Part shown: piece after piece, positions 11,091 to 19,972 of the stretch
How positions within the stretch are numbered: the first letter of the stretch is position 1
How the letters are laid out: every line of letters begins with the position of its first letter
Made by a program: the position numbers and the translations under genes
Source: Colwellia sp. MB3u-41
GTDB lineage: Bacteria > Pseudomonadota > Gammaproteobacteria > Enterobacterales > Alteromonadaceae
Direction of reading: 5' to 3'
DNA length: 64,000 nucleotides
Assembly (NCBI RefSeq): GCF_014076845.1
Contig: NZ_JACGUT010000079.1
Span: forward strand, 310,001-374,000
Notes under the pieces: generated by a model
Seen by the model: the letters and a program-made list of their open reading frames with translations, nothing else
Databases searched by the model: none
Told to the model about the DNA's origin: nothing

Positions 11091-11126
11091 TAAAAAAACC
11101 CCCGTTCCTTTCGGAGCGAGGGTTTG
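11091..11126 (-). terminator. ilv operon attenuator hairpin
   Basis: On the minus strand, AAACCCTCGCTCC and GGAACGGGGGTTT pair across a GAAA tetraloop with a single mismatch, followed by TTTTTTT. It lies 20 bases after the ilvL leader peptide and 140 bases before ilvG. That is the placement of the attenuator terminator in the enteric ilvGMEDA operon. Confidence 0.9.
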
Positions 11127-11145
11127 TTTTTTGCTTAAATTTTTC

Positions 11146-11226
11146 TTAGCTCAACAAACAACCCCGCGATGATTTAATAATCACCACGACGAGAATGCTA
11201 ATAATCACTGAGCTAAATATTTGCAT
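11146..11226 (-). CDS. ilvL: ilvGMEDA operon leader peptide
   Basis: This is a 26-codon ORF between ilvG and the divergent comM. It encodes MQIFSSVIISILVVV, then IIKSSRGCLLS and a TAA stop. Twelve of the 26 residues are Ile, Val or Leu, including the runs VII, ILVVVII and LL, and a rho-independent hairpin with a T-run follows directly. In the family model, ribosome stalling at these codons when branched-chain aminoacyl-tRNAs are scarce favours an antiterminator and lets transcription enter ilvG. Only a weak AAGG is seen upstream of the ATG. The sequence differs from the E. coli leader but the design is the same. Confidence 0.88.
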   Translation of the reverse strand: MQIFSSVIISILVVVIIKSSRGCLLS

Positions 11227-11306
11227 GTTTATTCAATTACCTTGATTTTTTATAAAAAAAAATGAAAATTTTTTAAATGTGTTGGCTGTTTCACTGCCTA
11301 TTTAAA

Positions 11307-11336
11307 TTAGTACCATAGCTCTAATATCAAGTGCAA
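11307..11336 (-). promoter_or_regulatory. Candidate ilvL/ilvG promoter
   Basis: The minus strand reads TTGCAC, an 18-base spacer, then TACTAA, about 80 bases before the ilvL start. It is the best sigma-70-like match in the comM-ilvL gap. It was judged by eye only. Confidence 0.35.
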
Positions 11337-11452
11337 GTTTTTTTATTAGCCTTTTTAAATTTAAATAAAAAATTTAGTTATATGCTCTGTTGGCGCTTTG
11401 AATAAAGTCTGCCTAAACTAACGTTATAGGATTGTTAATAAAATGGAATTTT

Positions 11453-12976
11453 ATGAGTCTCGCTTGTATTTACAGTAGAGCCCGAGTTGGCCTTGAATCT
11501 CCCCTTGTTAGCGTTGAAGTACATTTAGCGAATGGACTGCCTGCTTTTAATATTGTTGGTTTACCAGAAACTTCAGTACGTGAATCAAAAGATCGCGTTC
11601 GCAGTGCAATCATCAATTGTGGTTATGAGTTTCCAGCGAAGCGTATTACCATAAACCTTGCGCCAGCTGACTTACCAAAAGAAGGTGGCCGCTTCGACTT
11701 ACCCATTGCCCTAGGTATTTTAGTCGCTAGTGATCAATTACCTAAGGCAAATTTAAACCAATATGAATTTGCTGGTGAACTTGCACTTTCTGGTGAGCTA
11801 CGCGAAATTTTGGGTGAAATTCCTATGGCAATGGCTTGTGCTGAAAGTAAAAGAACCTTAGTTATTCCTAAGCAAAATGCTGAACAAGCCAGCTGGGTTA
11901 AACAAGCCAATATTTTATCTATAGAGCATTTAAACCAGTTATATCCACACTTTTTAAAGCAAAGCCCTCTACCTTTGGTTACCACAAAAGAAGTCGAACA
12001 TTATCATCTGCCAACCAGTAAAGACATTGCTGATGTTATTGGACAGCCTTTAGCAAAAAGAGCCTTAGAAATTGCTGCTTGTGGTGCCCACAATCTTCTG
12101 TTTATTGGTCCACCCGGTACAGGAAAAACCATGCTAGCGTGTCGTCTACCTGGAATTTTACCCCCCATGAGTGAAAGTGAAGCATTAGAAGCCGCTGCTA
12201 TTGCCTCCATTAGCCATCAAAAAATAAACCATAAATCTTGGTTAACTCGACCTTTTCGTGCCCCACACCATACCGCATCGTCAGCAGCACTTGTTGGCGG
12301 AGGCAGTCAACCGCAGGCAGGAGAGATTTCTTTAGCACATAACGGCGTTTTATTTCTTGATGAGTTACCAGAGTTTGAACGTAAAGTGCTCGATGTTTTA
12401 CGTGAACCGATGGAGTCAGGCGAGGTCACTATTTCACGTGCGATGTACAAGCAAACTTTTCCAGCCAAGTTTCAGTTAGTGGCCGCGATGAATCCTAGCC
12501 CTACCGGATTTTACAATGATAATCGTAGTACTCCCGAGCAAGTTTTACGTTATTTAAATCGTTTATCCGGCCCTTTTCTTGACCGCATTGATATTCAAAT
12601 TGAAGTCACCCGTTTACCAAAAGGTATGTGGGCAAAAAATGACCATCACAATGAAAGTTCTGCACAAATTCAAGAAAGGGTTGCGCTCTGCAGAGAATTA
12701 CAATTACACCGACAGGGAAAAGCGAATGCTCATTTAAGCAGTGCTGAAACACGTGTATTTTGTAAACTTAGTGCTATTGAACATGAACTCTTAGAGCTCG
12801 CCGTTGAAAAACTAGGTTTGTCTACCCGCGCCCACCACAAAATATTGAAGATAGCGCGCACCTTGGCAGACATGAATGGCATTGAGGATATACAGCATGA
12901 ACATATCATCGAAGCTTTGTCTTATCGAGCCATGGACCGACTGCTGAGGCACTTAACCGATGCTGTTTCTCTTTAA
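11453..12976 (+). CDS. comM: Mg-chelatase-like AAA+ ATPase ComM (YifB)
   Basis: This is a 507-residue AAA+ protein (E. coli YifB 506). ComM is a hexameric helicase that drives branch migration during natural transformation. The N-terminal domain (GLPETSVRESKDRVRSAI, INLAPADLPKEGGRFDLPIA) precedes Walker A GPPGTGKT near residue 218 and the Mg-chelatase-type ATPase core (FLDELPEF). ATG at 11453 (MSLACIYSRARVG) matches the family start and has a nearby GGA site; the in-frame TTG at 11432 is less likely. Its last 45 bases seed the repeat array that follows. Confidence 0.95.
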   Translation: MSLACIYSRARVGLESPLVSVEVHLANGLPAFNIVGLPETSVRESKDRVRSAIINCGYEFPAKRITINLAPADLPKEGGRFDLPIALGILVASDQLPKANLNQYEFAGELALSGELREILGEIPMAMACAESKRTLVIPKQNAEQASWVKQANILSIEHLNQLYPHFLKQSPLPLVTTKEVEHYHLPTSKDIADVIGQPLAKRALEIAACGAHNLLFIGPPGTGKTMLACRLPGILPPMSESEALEAAAIASISHQKINHKSWLTRPFRAPHHTASSAALVGGGSQPQAGEISLAHNGVLFLDELPEFERKVLDVLREPMESGEVTISRAMYKQTFPAKFQLVAAMNPSPTGFYNDNRSTPEQVLRYLNRLSGPFLDRIDIQIEVTRLPKGMWAKNDHHNESSAQIQERVALCRELQLHRQGKANAHLSSAETRVFCKLSAIEHELLELAVEKLGLSTRAHHKILKIARTLADMNGIEDIQHEHIIEALSYRAMDRLLRHLTDAVSL

Positions 12977-13378
12977 TCAAACATTACACTCAATAATTTT
13001 CAAGCACTCTTCTGATAATTACTCAGCAATAGACCGACTACTGAGACAACTTCCGATACTGATGCGACTTGTCTTTAACTAAACATTACACTCAATAATT
13101 TTCAAGCACTCTTCTGATAATTACTCAGTGATAGAGCGACTACTGAGACAACTTTCAATACCGATGCTATTTCTCTTTAACTAAACATTACACTCAATAA
13201 TTTTCAAGCATTCTTCTGATAATTACTCAGTGATGGAGCAACTACTGAGACAACTTTCAATACCGATACTGTTTCTCTTTAACCAAACATCCACTCAATA
13301 ATATTCAAGCATTGTTCTGATAATTACTCAGCAATGGACCGACTACTGATACAACTTTTGATACTGATGCTACCGTTA
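12935..13378. repeat. Tandem array of about 102-bp units derived from the comM 3' end
   Basis: A unit containing the last 14 or so codons of comM, its stop codon and about 55 bases of downstream DNA is repeated in tandem. The landmark GAC/GAGCGAC-type hexamer recurs at 12935 (inside comM), 13032, 13134, 13236 and 13337, giving steps of 97, 102, 102 and 101. Copies share TTCAAGCA-TTCTTCTGATAATTACTCAG-like cores and CTCAG...CTGAG arms, but they have diverged at many positions. No ORF runs through the array. There are no unique spacers, so it is not a CRISPR. It ends where the ilvY pseudogene begins. Confidence 0.9.
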
Positions 13379-14012
13379 TTTAATCGCTTCAAAAAAGGCT
13401 TTCACTAAGGTTTTTTCTCTACTTTGGTTTAAACAACAAATCACCAAATCAAAAGGCGCTATGTCACCAATGTCTTTTAAATATTGAACACGATCTTTTA
13501 CAGAGCTATTCGCAACAACCACTTTAAGGGCAATACCCATCCCACAGCCTAAAGCAACCATACTCACCAACACATCATGCCCTGAAACTGTGGCATAAAT
13601 GTTTGATTTTCCTTATTGCTTTTTTCGATACCAATATTCCAAGCGCGTACGTGCTGCATCGAGTTCGGGTAAATGATTGGAATTTTAGACCAAACAATAA
13701 TGTCTTCTTGAAGTTGTTGATGAACCCTACAGGCCATGTTTGGCGCTATCGCAGCTAAAGGTACATTAGCAATGTACTGAAAATAAAACATACATGACAG
13801 ACTTTATGGTTTTATACCCATGACAAAATCAACTGCTTGCTGTTGAACTTGATCAAAAGCATGAGCCGCATTCCCAGTTATTAATACTATTTCAACTAAA
13901 GGATGTTGATTTCGAAAACTTTACAACAATGAGGCAAATGGCTGTAAGCCGCTGTAACAGAGCAATAGAGCAATAGAGCAATAAATGTAAAGTTTACCTT
14001 GTAATTCCGCTC
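13376..14012 (-). pseudogene. Decayed partial second copy of ilvY
   Basis: The translated fragments match the intact ilvY at 15681-16562. The C-terminal piece (VALGCGMGIALKVVV, DRVQYLKDIGDIAPFDL, CCLNQSREKTLVKAFFEA) and the middle piece (MFYFQYIANVPLAAIAP) sit in different frames, and further upstream homology continues at the DNA level to about 14012. It covers roughly the C-terminal two thirds of IlvY and lacks the DNA-binding helix-turn-helix. A GAGCAATA triplication near 13965-13985 adds to the damage. It has the same orientation as the real ilvY. Confidence 0.88.
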
Positions 14013-14131
14013 ACCGCTAACTTATTTAACAAAAAATATACATCTCATTGACAAGATTTAAAAAGTCTACCAGAATGATTCGTGTTCAAAAAAGCACTAA
14101 AGTTAATCAATACATACTAAGGAAATAATAA

Positions 14132-15007
14132 ATGTATAAAAAAGCACTAACCGTATTAACATCCGCGCTTGTCATATCAAGTTCACTATCTTTTGAGGTC
14201 AAAGCAATCGACAACAGTTTTGAACCACCAACAAGCTGTTCCTATGGAAGAGACAGAACAAGTTGGACTCTCGGAGAAACTCGTGTTGAATTTGATTTCA
14301 GGTACAACGAAAGTGACGAGCAAGAGCAAGATAGAGAAGCCGAAGAAAAAGAGGAGCTATTGAGGAAAATAGTGAAGATACTCGAAGTTTCTATCGACTC
14401 ACTAGACTACATAAGAATTGAATCACCTAACTATGTTCTCCAAGGACGCGAGTTCAGGGCTAAGGGCAACCTTTTTGACAGATTTGCATACACTAGATTT
14501 CACAATTCGGAGGAAGGATATGTAGGCAAAGATAAATCAAACTGGGACGGTAATTCATATTTAAATATGAAATTCACCGACACGCACGGCTTGGGGGTAG
14601 TTTGGATCACTCGGGGAGATCAGTCGGAATGCTCTATGGAGCCAGTTTACGTTCAAAAAGTACCTACAATTAGAACAGCTAGCGCAGATGCGGGATATGG
14701 GCGTATAGACGTTGATTTATCTTACTTTGTAGATCACTACTCAAAAGCAAGTATAGAGTCAAATACTGACGTGAGAATTATGGTTACTACAAGGAGCGAT
14801 GGATTTGGCACAACTGAATCTAAATCTTTTGATTTTTCACAACTTGATGGAAATGCTTCAGTATCTGTTTATCCCTCAACTGGCGGTGGCCCATACTCGG
14901 TCAGAGTTCAAGTATTTGATGGTACTTACGCAAAAAGTGAACAATTGGGTTCAGTGTTTGTGCCCGGTAAATCGACGCCGCCTTGTCCAAACTGTAACTT
15001 ATTGTAA
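14132..15007 (+). CDS. Secreted protein of unknown function, probably acquired
   Basis: This 291-residue protein has a clear Sec signal peptide (hydrophobic core ALTVLTSALVISSSLSF, cleavage near VKA at residue 25). I do not recognise a family. Residues 60-80 are a very acidic, coiled stretch (ESDEQEQDREAEEKEELL). The C-terminal half alternates beta-type segments like an Ig-like sandwich and ends in PPCPNCNLL. AGA/AGG arginine codons are common here but rare in the neighbouring core genes, which suggests transfer. It sits between the ilvY pseudogene and an IS3 remnant. The ribosome site is AAGGAA before ATG 14132. Confidence 0.7.
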   Translation: MYKKALTVLTSALVISSSLSFEVKAIDNSFEPPTSCSYGRDRTSWTLGETRVEFDFRYNESDEQEQDREAEEKEELLRKIVKILEVSIDSLDYIRIESPNYVLQGREFRAKGNLFDRFAYTRFHNSEEGYVGKDKSNWDGNSYLNMKFTDTHGLGVVWITRGDQSECSMEPVYVQKVPTIRTASADAGYGRIDVDLSYFVDHYSKASIESNTDVRIMVTTRSDGFGTTESKSFDFSQLDGNASVSVYPSTGGGPYSVRVQVFDGTYAKSEQLGSVFVPGKSTPPCPNCNLL

Positions 15008-15037
15008 AAACTTAGTTCTATAAATATTAATATAATG

Positions 15038-15080
15038 GAGTCAGAGTACACTATCACTTAAAAAGTACTCTGACCCTTTT
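15038..15080 (+). terminator. Palindrome and terminator after the secreted-protein gene
   Basis: GTCAGAGTAC and GTACTCTGAC form a perfect 10-bp stem around a 15-base loop, followed by CCTTTTCT. It could terminate the gene ending at 15007. Palindromes opening with GGAGTCAGAGTAC or similar also occur as dispersed repeats in marine gammaproteobacteria, so it may instead be a mobile palindrome. Confidence 0.6.
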
Positions 15081-15099
15081 CTATTATGCCACAAAGGCA

Positions 15100-15629
15100 A
15101 TATCATCACGCTTTGTATGGACAACCGACAATATTGGCTTGCACCATAAAACGGGCTGTTTTATGAAGTCCTATTACATGACCAAGCCGATTGAGTTCAG
15201 CTTATATCCAACGCTTTCCATAACTATTACGAAATTTATATGAGATGCTTGTAATCATCGTGAGCAAATTTATATCGGTTAAATTTGGTGGAACTAACTT
15301 CGAGTAATAACTACTCACACTCAAGTTAAAAGCTTCACATAACTCGGTCACACTATATTTTATATGTACTTTCTTTATATCTTTTATTAATTCACGTTTT
15401 GATTGTCGCGAATGAAGAAAGCGGTGGCCTTTTTTAATATTTCGTTATCCCTTTGTGCTCGTTTTAGTTGTTTTTCCAGGGATTGAATACGTTGCTGATC
15501 TGGTGTTAATGCCACTATATCTTCAGGCGTATGACCTGACTATTCTAATTATATTTCTTCTTCAACCATTAATTTTACATATTCAAGTTTCTGCGAAGGA
15601 CTGATTGTTATTTTTTGCTTACTAGTCAT
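15100..15629 (-). mobile_element. IS3-family insertion sequence remnant
   Basis: Minus-strand translation from ATG 15629 gives an OrfA-like start (MTSKQKITISPSQKLEYVKL), then in-frame stops, then LEKQLKRAQRDNEILKKATAF, the leucine-zipper region typical of IS3 OrfA. In another frame, OrfB-like sequence follows (YGKRWI, stop, AELNRLGHVIGLHKTARFMV). The DDE catalytic domain is missing, and no intact terminal repeats were found. It is a dead fragment that lies directly downstream of ilvY and is likely connected with the rearrangement of this patch. Confidence 0.85.
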
Positions 15630-15680
15630 TTTGATACCTTAAGTTTTACTTATTTTAAGCTATCAACCTATACAGTTTCA

Positions 15681-16562
15681 TTAGACCATTACAGCTTCAA
15701 AAAAGGCTTTCACTAAGGTTTGTTCTCGACTTTGATTTAAACAACAAATGCCTAGGTCGAACGGTTCAATCTCACCCACATTTTGTAAATATTGCACCCG
15801 ATCTTTTACTGGGCTATTTTCAACCACAACTTTTGGTGCCATGCCGACACCACAACCTAAAGCAACCATGCTAACAAGCGCTTCATGACCTGAAACGGTT
15901 GCATAAATATTGGGTTTACCTTGTTGTTTTTTCCGATACCAAAGCTCAAAACGCTTACGCGCTGCTCCATGTTCAGCTAAAATGATCGGTACTTCTGACC
16001 AAGTGATAGTCTCATCTTGTAATTGTTGTTGAACCCGACAAGCCATTGTTGGTGCAATAACAGCGAGTGGTACATTAGCAATATGCTGAAAATAAAACAT
16101 TCTTGATAAAACCTCTGGTTTGACCCCAAAAGCAAAATCAACTGCTTGTTGCTGTACTTGGTCAAAGGCATCAGCCGCATCACCAGTCGTTAATACTATT
16201 TCAACTAACGGATGCTGCTGACGAAAACGCTCCAGTAAAGGCGGTAAATGGCTATAAGCCGCGGTAACAGAACAATAGATATGGAGTTTGCCCTGTAATT
16301 CAGCCTGCTTTTGATCAAGCGATAATTGCAATAGTTGCCATTGTTCAAGTTGCTGTTCAGCATATTTATGAAACAATACACCCGCCTCTGTTAGTGCTAC
16401 AGAGCGATTATCACGATGTAACAGCAAACAACCCAACTGATCTTCGAACCTCTGAATAATTCGACTTAACGTAGAAGTACTGACATGGTGCGCTTCAGCG
16501 GTTTTCCCAAAGTGGAGGCTATGGGTTAAATGCACAAACATTTTTAACGATTTAAGATCCAT
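15681..16562 (-). CDS. ilvY: LysR-type activator of ilvC
   Basis: This is a 293-residue LysR regulator (E. coli IlvY 297). The winged helix-turn-helix occupies residues 1-60 (MDLKSLKMFVHLTHSLHFGK, then TLSRIIQRFEDQLG), and the effector-binding domain follows. IlvY activates divergent ilvC when bound to acetolactate or acetohydroxybutyrate, the substrates of IlvC. Its divergent position 203 bases from ilvC and the TTGC/GCAA half-sites between them support the assignment. A degraded copy of its C-terminal part lies 2 kb away. Confidence 0.93.
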   Translation of the reverse strand: MDLKSLKMFVHLTHSLHFGKTAEAHHVSTSTLSRIIQRFEDQLGCLLLHRDNRSVALTEAGVLFHKYAEQQLEQWQLLQLSLDQKQAELQGKLHIYCSVTAAYSHLPPLLERFRQQHPLVEIVLTTGDAADAFDQVQQQAVDFAFGVKPEVLSRMFYFQHIANVPLAVIAPTMACRVQQQLQDETITWSEVPIILAEHGAARKRFELWYRKKQQGKPNIYATVSGHEALVSMVALGCGVGMAPKVVVENSPVKDRVQYLQNVGEIEPFDLGICCLNQSREQTLVKAFFEAVMV

Positions 16563-16608
16563 TATTTACTCTTATTATTCAATAGCGACTTATTTTCCCA
16601 ACCAATTA

Positions 16609-16674
16609 TTGCAATTTACGCAACACAACCTTGCGAATATATCATTTTAAGCAACATTAATCTTGCGCTATGAT
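16609..16674. promoter_or_regulatory. ilvY-ilvC operator region and ilvC promoter candidate
   Basis: TTGC-N7-GCAA at 16609-16623 is a 15-bp LysR-type dyad. A second pair, TTGC at 16631 and GCAA at 16651, and a further TTGC at 16663 follow. TATGAT at 16669-16674 is a good -10 for ilvC, with only a weak -35 (TTTAAG). The arrangement resembles the paired IlvY operators of enterics. Confidence 0.6.
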
Positions 16675-16765
16675 GATTCCATTGTCGAAATAATCGATAA
16701 CCCTATTTAATTTATCACATCGCCAGCATAACGCTGAGTCGATTTGAGACAGAGAGGACAACCCT

Positions 16766-18250
16766 ATGAGCAATTATTTTAACACTTTAAGTTTACGCGA
16801 AAAATTAGGCCAATTAGGCAAATGTCGTTTTATGCAGCGTGAAGAATTCAGCGATGGCTGTAATTTTATTAAAGACTGGAATATTGTCATTGTCGGTTGT
16901 GGTGCTCAAGGGTTAAACCAAGGGTTAAATATGCGTGATTCAGGGTTAAATATCTCTTACGCATTACGTGAAGCCGCTATTTCGTCAAAACGTCAATCTT
17001 GGCAGTGGGCGACCGAAAACGGCTTTACCGTGGGTACTTACGCTGAATTGATTCCACAAGCTGATTTAGTCTTGAATTTAACACCTGATAAACAACATAC
17101 TTCTGCTGTTACAGCTGTTATGCCACACATGAAGCAAGGTTCAACTTTAGCTTACTCTCATGGTTTCAACATTGTTGAAGAAGGTATGCAAATTCGTTCA
17201 GACATTACTGTAGTCATGGTTGCACCTAAATGTCCCGGTACTGAAGTACGTGAAGAATACAAACGTGGTTTTGGTGTGCCTACTTTGATTGCGGTTCATC
17301 CTGAAAACGACCCCCAAGGTAACGGTCTAGCGATTGCTAAGGCTTATGCATCAGCTACTGGTGGCGATCGTGCCGGTGTACTTGAGTCGTCATTTATTGC
17401 TGAAGTTAAGTCTGATTTAATGGGTGAACAAACAATTTTATGTGGCATGTTACAAACGGCAGCGGTACTTGGTCATAAGCAGTTAGTTGCCCAAGGTATA
17501 GATGCTGCATATGCACGTAAGTTATTACAATACGGCATTGAAACAACGACTGAAGGTTTAAAGCATGGCGGCATCACCAATATGATGGACCGCTTATCAA
17601 ACCCAGCAAAAATAAAAGCGTTTGATATGTCCGAAGAGTTAAAAGTCATCTTGCGTCCGTTATTTGAAAAACATATGGACGACATTATTGAAGGTCGCTT
17701 CTCTACCACTATGATGGAAGATTGGGCGAACGATGATGAAAATTTATTAAAATGGCGTGAAGAAACCGCAGAGTCATCTTTTGAAAAATCAGCTGATTGC
17801 GACATTGAAATTACCGAACAAGAATACTACGACAAAGGCATATTTGTGGTTGCTATGGTAAAAGCCGGTGTTGAACTAGCCTTTGAAGCGATGGTTGCTG
17901 CGGGTATCATTGCGGAGTCAGCGTATTACGAGTCATTACACGAAACACCGTTAATTGCTAACTGTATTGCCCGTAACAAATTGTACGAAATGAACGTAGT
18001 TATTTCAGATACCGCTGAATACGGTAATTACTTATTTACCCATGCTGCACAACCTTTACTTAGGGATTTCGCCAGCAAATTGTCACTTGAAGAATTGGGT
18101 GAAGGCTTAAAAGAAACCTCAAATGGCGTTGATAACGTGCGCTTAATTGAAGTTAACGAAGCGATTCGCAGCCATGTTGTTGAAAGCGTAGGTAAAAAAT
18201 TACGTGGTTATATGACAGATATGAAGCGCATTGTAGAATCAAATCAATAA
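16766..18250 (+). CDS. ilvC: Ketol-acid reductoisomerase, class II
   Basis: IlvC isomerises and reduces acetolactate and acetohydroxybutyrate with NADPH and Mg2+. At 494 residues this is the long class II enzyme with a duplicated C-terminal domain (E. coli 491), not the roughly 330-residue class I form. The nucleotide-binding loop [18 protein letters not shown] lies near residue 48, and the metal-binding segment [14 protein letters not shown] near 218. The ribosome site GAGAGGA precedes ATG 16766. It is regulated by divergent IlvY and is separate from the ilvGMEDA operon. Confidence 0.97.
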   Translation: MSNYFNTLSLREKLGQLGKCRFMQREEFSDGCNFIKDWNIVIVGCGAQGLNQGLNMRDSGLNISYALREAAISSKRQSWQWATENGFTVGTYAELIPQADLVLNLTPDKQHTSAVTAVMPHMKQGSTLAYSHGFNIVEEGMQIRSDITVVMVAPKCPGTEVREEYKRGFGVPTLIAVHPENDPQGNGLAIAKAYASATGGDRAGVLESSFIAEVKSDLMGEQTILCGMLQTAAVLGHKQLVAQGIDAAYARKLLQYGIETTTEGLKHGGITNMMDRLSNPAKIKAFDMSEELKVILRPLFEKHMDDIIEGRFSTTMMEDWANDDENLLKWREETAESSFEKSADCDIEITEQEYYDKGIFVVAMVKAGVELAFEAMVAAGIIAESAYYESLHETPLIANCIARNKLYEMNVVISDTAEYGNYLFTHAAQPLLRDFASKLSLEELGEGLKETSNGVDNVRLIEVNEAIRSHVVESVGKKLRGYMTDMKRIVESNQ

Positions 18251-18288
18251 GTAAGATAATAATAGCTTTGTAGTACACTAAAGGTAAA

Positions 18289-18332
18289 CACTTAGGCCAG
18301 ATAATCTGTTGATATTATCTGGCCGATAAGTG
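18289..18332 (+). other. Strong hairpin after ilvC
   Basis: GGCCAGATAAT and ATTATCTGGCC form a perfect 11-bp stem around an 8-base loop, extended by CACTTA and TAAGTG with a 2-base bulge. There is no T-run. It could stabilise the ilvC transcript's 3' end or act as a weak terminator before ppnP. Confidence 0.55.
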
Positions 18333-18375
18333 CTAAGCTGCAACGCTTTATTTTATACTAAAGAGGAAAATCATC

Positions 18376-18693
18376 ATGACAGAATTAAAGAATGTGACAC
18401 TCACCAAGGCCGCTAATGTTTATTTTGACGGCAATGTAACCAGCAGAAAAGTAACGCTCGAAGATGGCTCAGTGGTAACCTTAGGCATTATGATGCCCGG
18501 TGAGTATACCTTTGCTACCGCAGAAAAAGAATTAATGGAAATTATCGCTGGCGAAGTTGAAATATTATTGCCTAATAAAACCCAGTGGCAAAGTATTTCT
18601 GCAGGTGGGCATTTTTATGTTGACGCTGATGCTAAATTTGACATTAAAGTAAAAAGTTTAGCTGATTACTGCTGTTCTTATATCGCACAATAA
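18376..18693 (+). CDS. ppnP: Pyrimidine/purine nucleoside phosphorylase PpnP
   Basis: This is a 105-residue single cupin domain (E. coli PpnP/YaiE, formerly DUF1255, 94 residues). It splits nucleosides to base and ribose-1-phosphate. Matching segments are NVYFDGNVTSRKV, LGIMMPGEYTFATAEKELME and EIIAGEVEILLP. The ribosome site AAGAGGAAA lies before ATG 18376. It follows ilvC on the same strand, 125 bases on, and ends at a bidirectional terminator. Confidence 0.9.
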   Translation: MTELKNVTLTKAANVYFDGNVTSRKVTLEDGSVVTLGIMMPGEYTFATAEKELMEIIAGEVEILLPNKTQWQSISAGGHFYVDADAKFDIKVKSLADYCCSYIAQ

Positions 18694-18752
18694 ATACATT
18701 TCAGCACTCTTTGCTATCCATAGCACTGTGACATACCATTCGTCCTGAATAT

Positions 18753-18785
18753 AAAAGACATACATCGAGTATGTCTTCTTATATT
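18753..18785. terminator. Bidirectional terminator between ppnP and the 18810 gene
   Basis: AAGACATAC-ATCGA-GTATGTCTT forms a 9-bp stem with T-rich flanks on both strands (CTTATATT forward, TTATATTC reverse). It is placed between convergent genes. Confidence 0.8.
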
Positions 18786-18809
18786 ATATGTGCTGTTGGT
18801 TAGGCCTCG

Positions 18810-19268
18810 TTAATCAGAAATGCGGGCTTTCTGTAATTTTTGTGATGCCTCTAGTGCTGATAAATCTTCTTTTTTAACAATCGTTACTTCACCAATTTTA
18901 AAATCAACATTAGGTAAGAATCGTCCTAAATAAACGGTATTCCCGGGTAAAACAACAAATTCTAGCATGTCATGCTTTGACTGTTTTTGTCCACTTACAT
19001 ACTTTCTCACAACACCTTTAACGGCATTACTTTCATTATTATTGGTTAAATAATGAAAACGATATGATTTCTCTATATCTGAAAACTTTTTATTTTTATA
19101 AACATTTTCCATTTTATCAGTCGAGGTCCACCTCTGTGTAGGTTGATAATACTGAGTCGATGACTCAATTGGACTGAGTTTTTTTGATAATGCTAACTGA
19201 CTAACTACATCTCCTGCAAAAGCTCCCTGACTCATCGCAAGGCAAGCTAATAGAATATATTTTTTCAT
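18810..19268 (-). CDS. Small exported protein of unknown function
   Basis: This is a 152-residue protein with a typical Sec signal peptide (MKKYILLACLAMSQGAFA, cleavage after residue 18). The mature part is polar and lysine-rich, without cysteines, transmembrane helices or a motif I recognise; it ends in an acidic/basic helix (KKEDLSALEASQKLQKA). It is probably periplasmic. It stands alone and is convergent with ppnP. Confidence 0.7.
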   Translation of the reverse strand: MKKYILLACLAMSQGAFAGDVVSQLALSKKLSPIESSTQYYQPTQRWTSTDKMENVYKNKKFSDIEKSYRFHYLTNNNESNAVKGVVRKYVSGQKQSKHDMLEFVVLPGNTVYLGRFLPNVDFKIGEVTIVKKEDLSALEASQKLQKARISD

Positions 19269-19472
19269 AAATCCCTCTATACTGTTAATTTAATGAAACA
19301 TAATAAAGAAAATAGATTAAAATTTGACCTTTGTCAAAAACATAATATTGCTCGTTCACTTGTTTACAACACGTGAGAAGTATTTCTTACCATTAATAAC
19401 GTTCTGATTTACTATCAATATTCACCGTTTAATGAAAAAATTACAGATAATAATCATGGCTGAAATATAAAA

Positions 19473-19868
19473 ATGAAACTTAATAAAACCACGCAAAAGA
19501 TTGACAATAATGTTTGTAAAGCACTCACCATAGCCTGCGAAGAATTCACTACTGAGGTTGACGGATTTTGTTGGTTAACACACCGCGCTAATTACACTAA
19601 TTTTCCAGCGAGTTTAATCGTGACCTGTGTTTTTGATATCGATGCAGAAGTGATCACAGCCAAAGCGCAAAAAGTTGATGACCGCTTGCGAGATGTTATT
19701 CAGCAACAGCTACTCAAAGTCGGTATTGTCTTAAAGAACGTTCGTCACAATGTACATTTAGATAGTGAAGAGTCTTGCTTACGCGAACATAGCGGCCAAT
19801 GGCCTGAACGGCTAAAACTGAGAGTAGATAAACAAAAACCGACAAAAAGTAGTCATTTTCGTCGATAA
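19473..19868 (+). CDS. Conserved hypothetical protein
   Basis: This is a 131-residue soluble protein with segments such as CWLTHRANYTNFPASLIVTC and LRDVIQQQLLKVGIVLK. It resembles a small protein of marine gammaproteobacteria that is often labelled a Fis-family regulator, but I see no helix-turn-helix that justifies that name. The C-terminus is basic (KQKPTKSSHFRR). It is a single-gene unit convergent with proB. The function is unknown. Confidence 0.6.
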   Translation: MKLNKTTQKIDNNVCKALTIACEEFTTEVDGFCWLTHRANYTNFPASLIVTCVFDIDAEVITAKAQKVDDRLRDVIQQQLLKVGIVLKNVRHNVHLDSEESCLREHSGQWPERLKLRVDKQKPTKSSHFRR

Positions 19869-19972
19869 ATGATTTATTCGTTGATACCTTATCGGGTGTT
19901 CACCCTGCTTATATTTGCCCATACCTAACATTGTAAGCGTATCGACTAAGAGCAGTAAAGGTGGTGAGCGGC

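Noticed and set aside
12935-13378. Possible CRISPR array (evenly spaced repeats)
   Set aside because: Units of about 102 bases lie directly end to end with no unique spacers, and the first is part of comM. There are no cas genes.
13376-13791. Two small minus-strand ORFs as separate genes
   Set aside because: Both are fragments of one decayed ilvY copy in different frames, alignable with intact ilvY.
19473-19868. Fis-family regulator
   Set aside because: A common label for similar proteins, but no Fis-like helix-turn-helix is visible.
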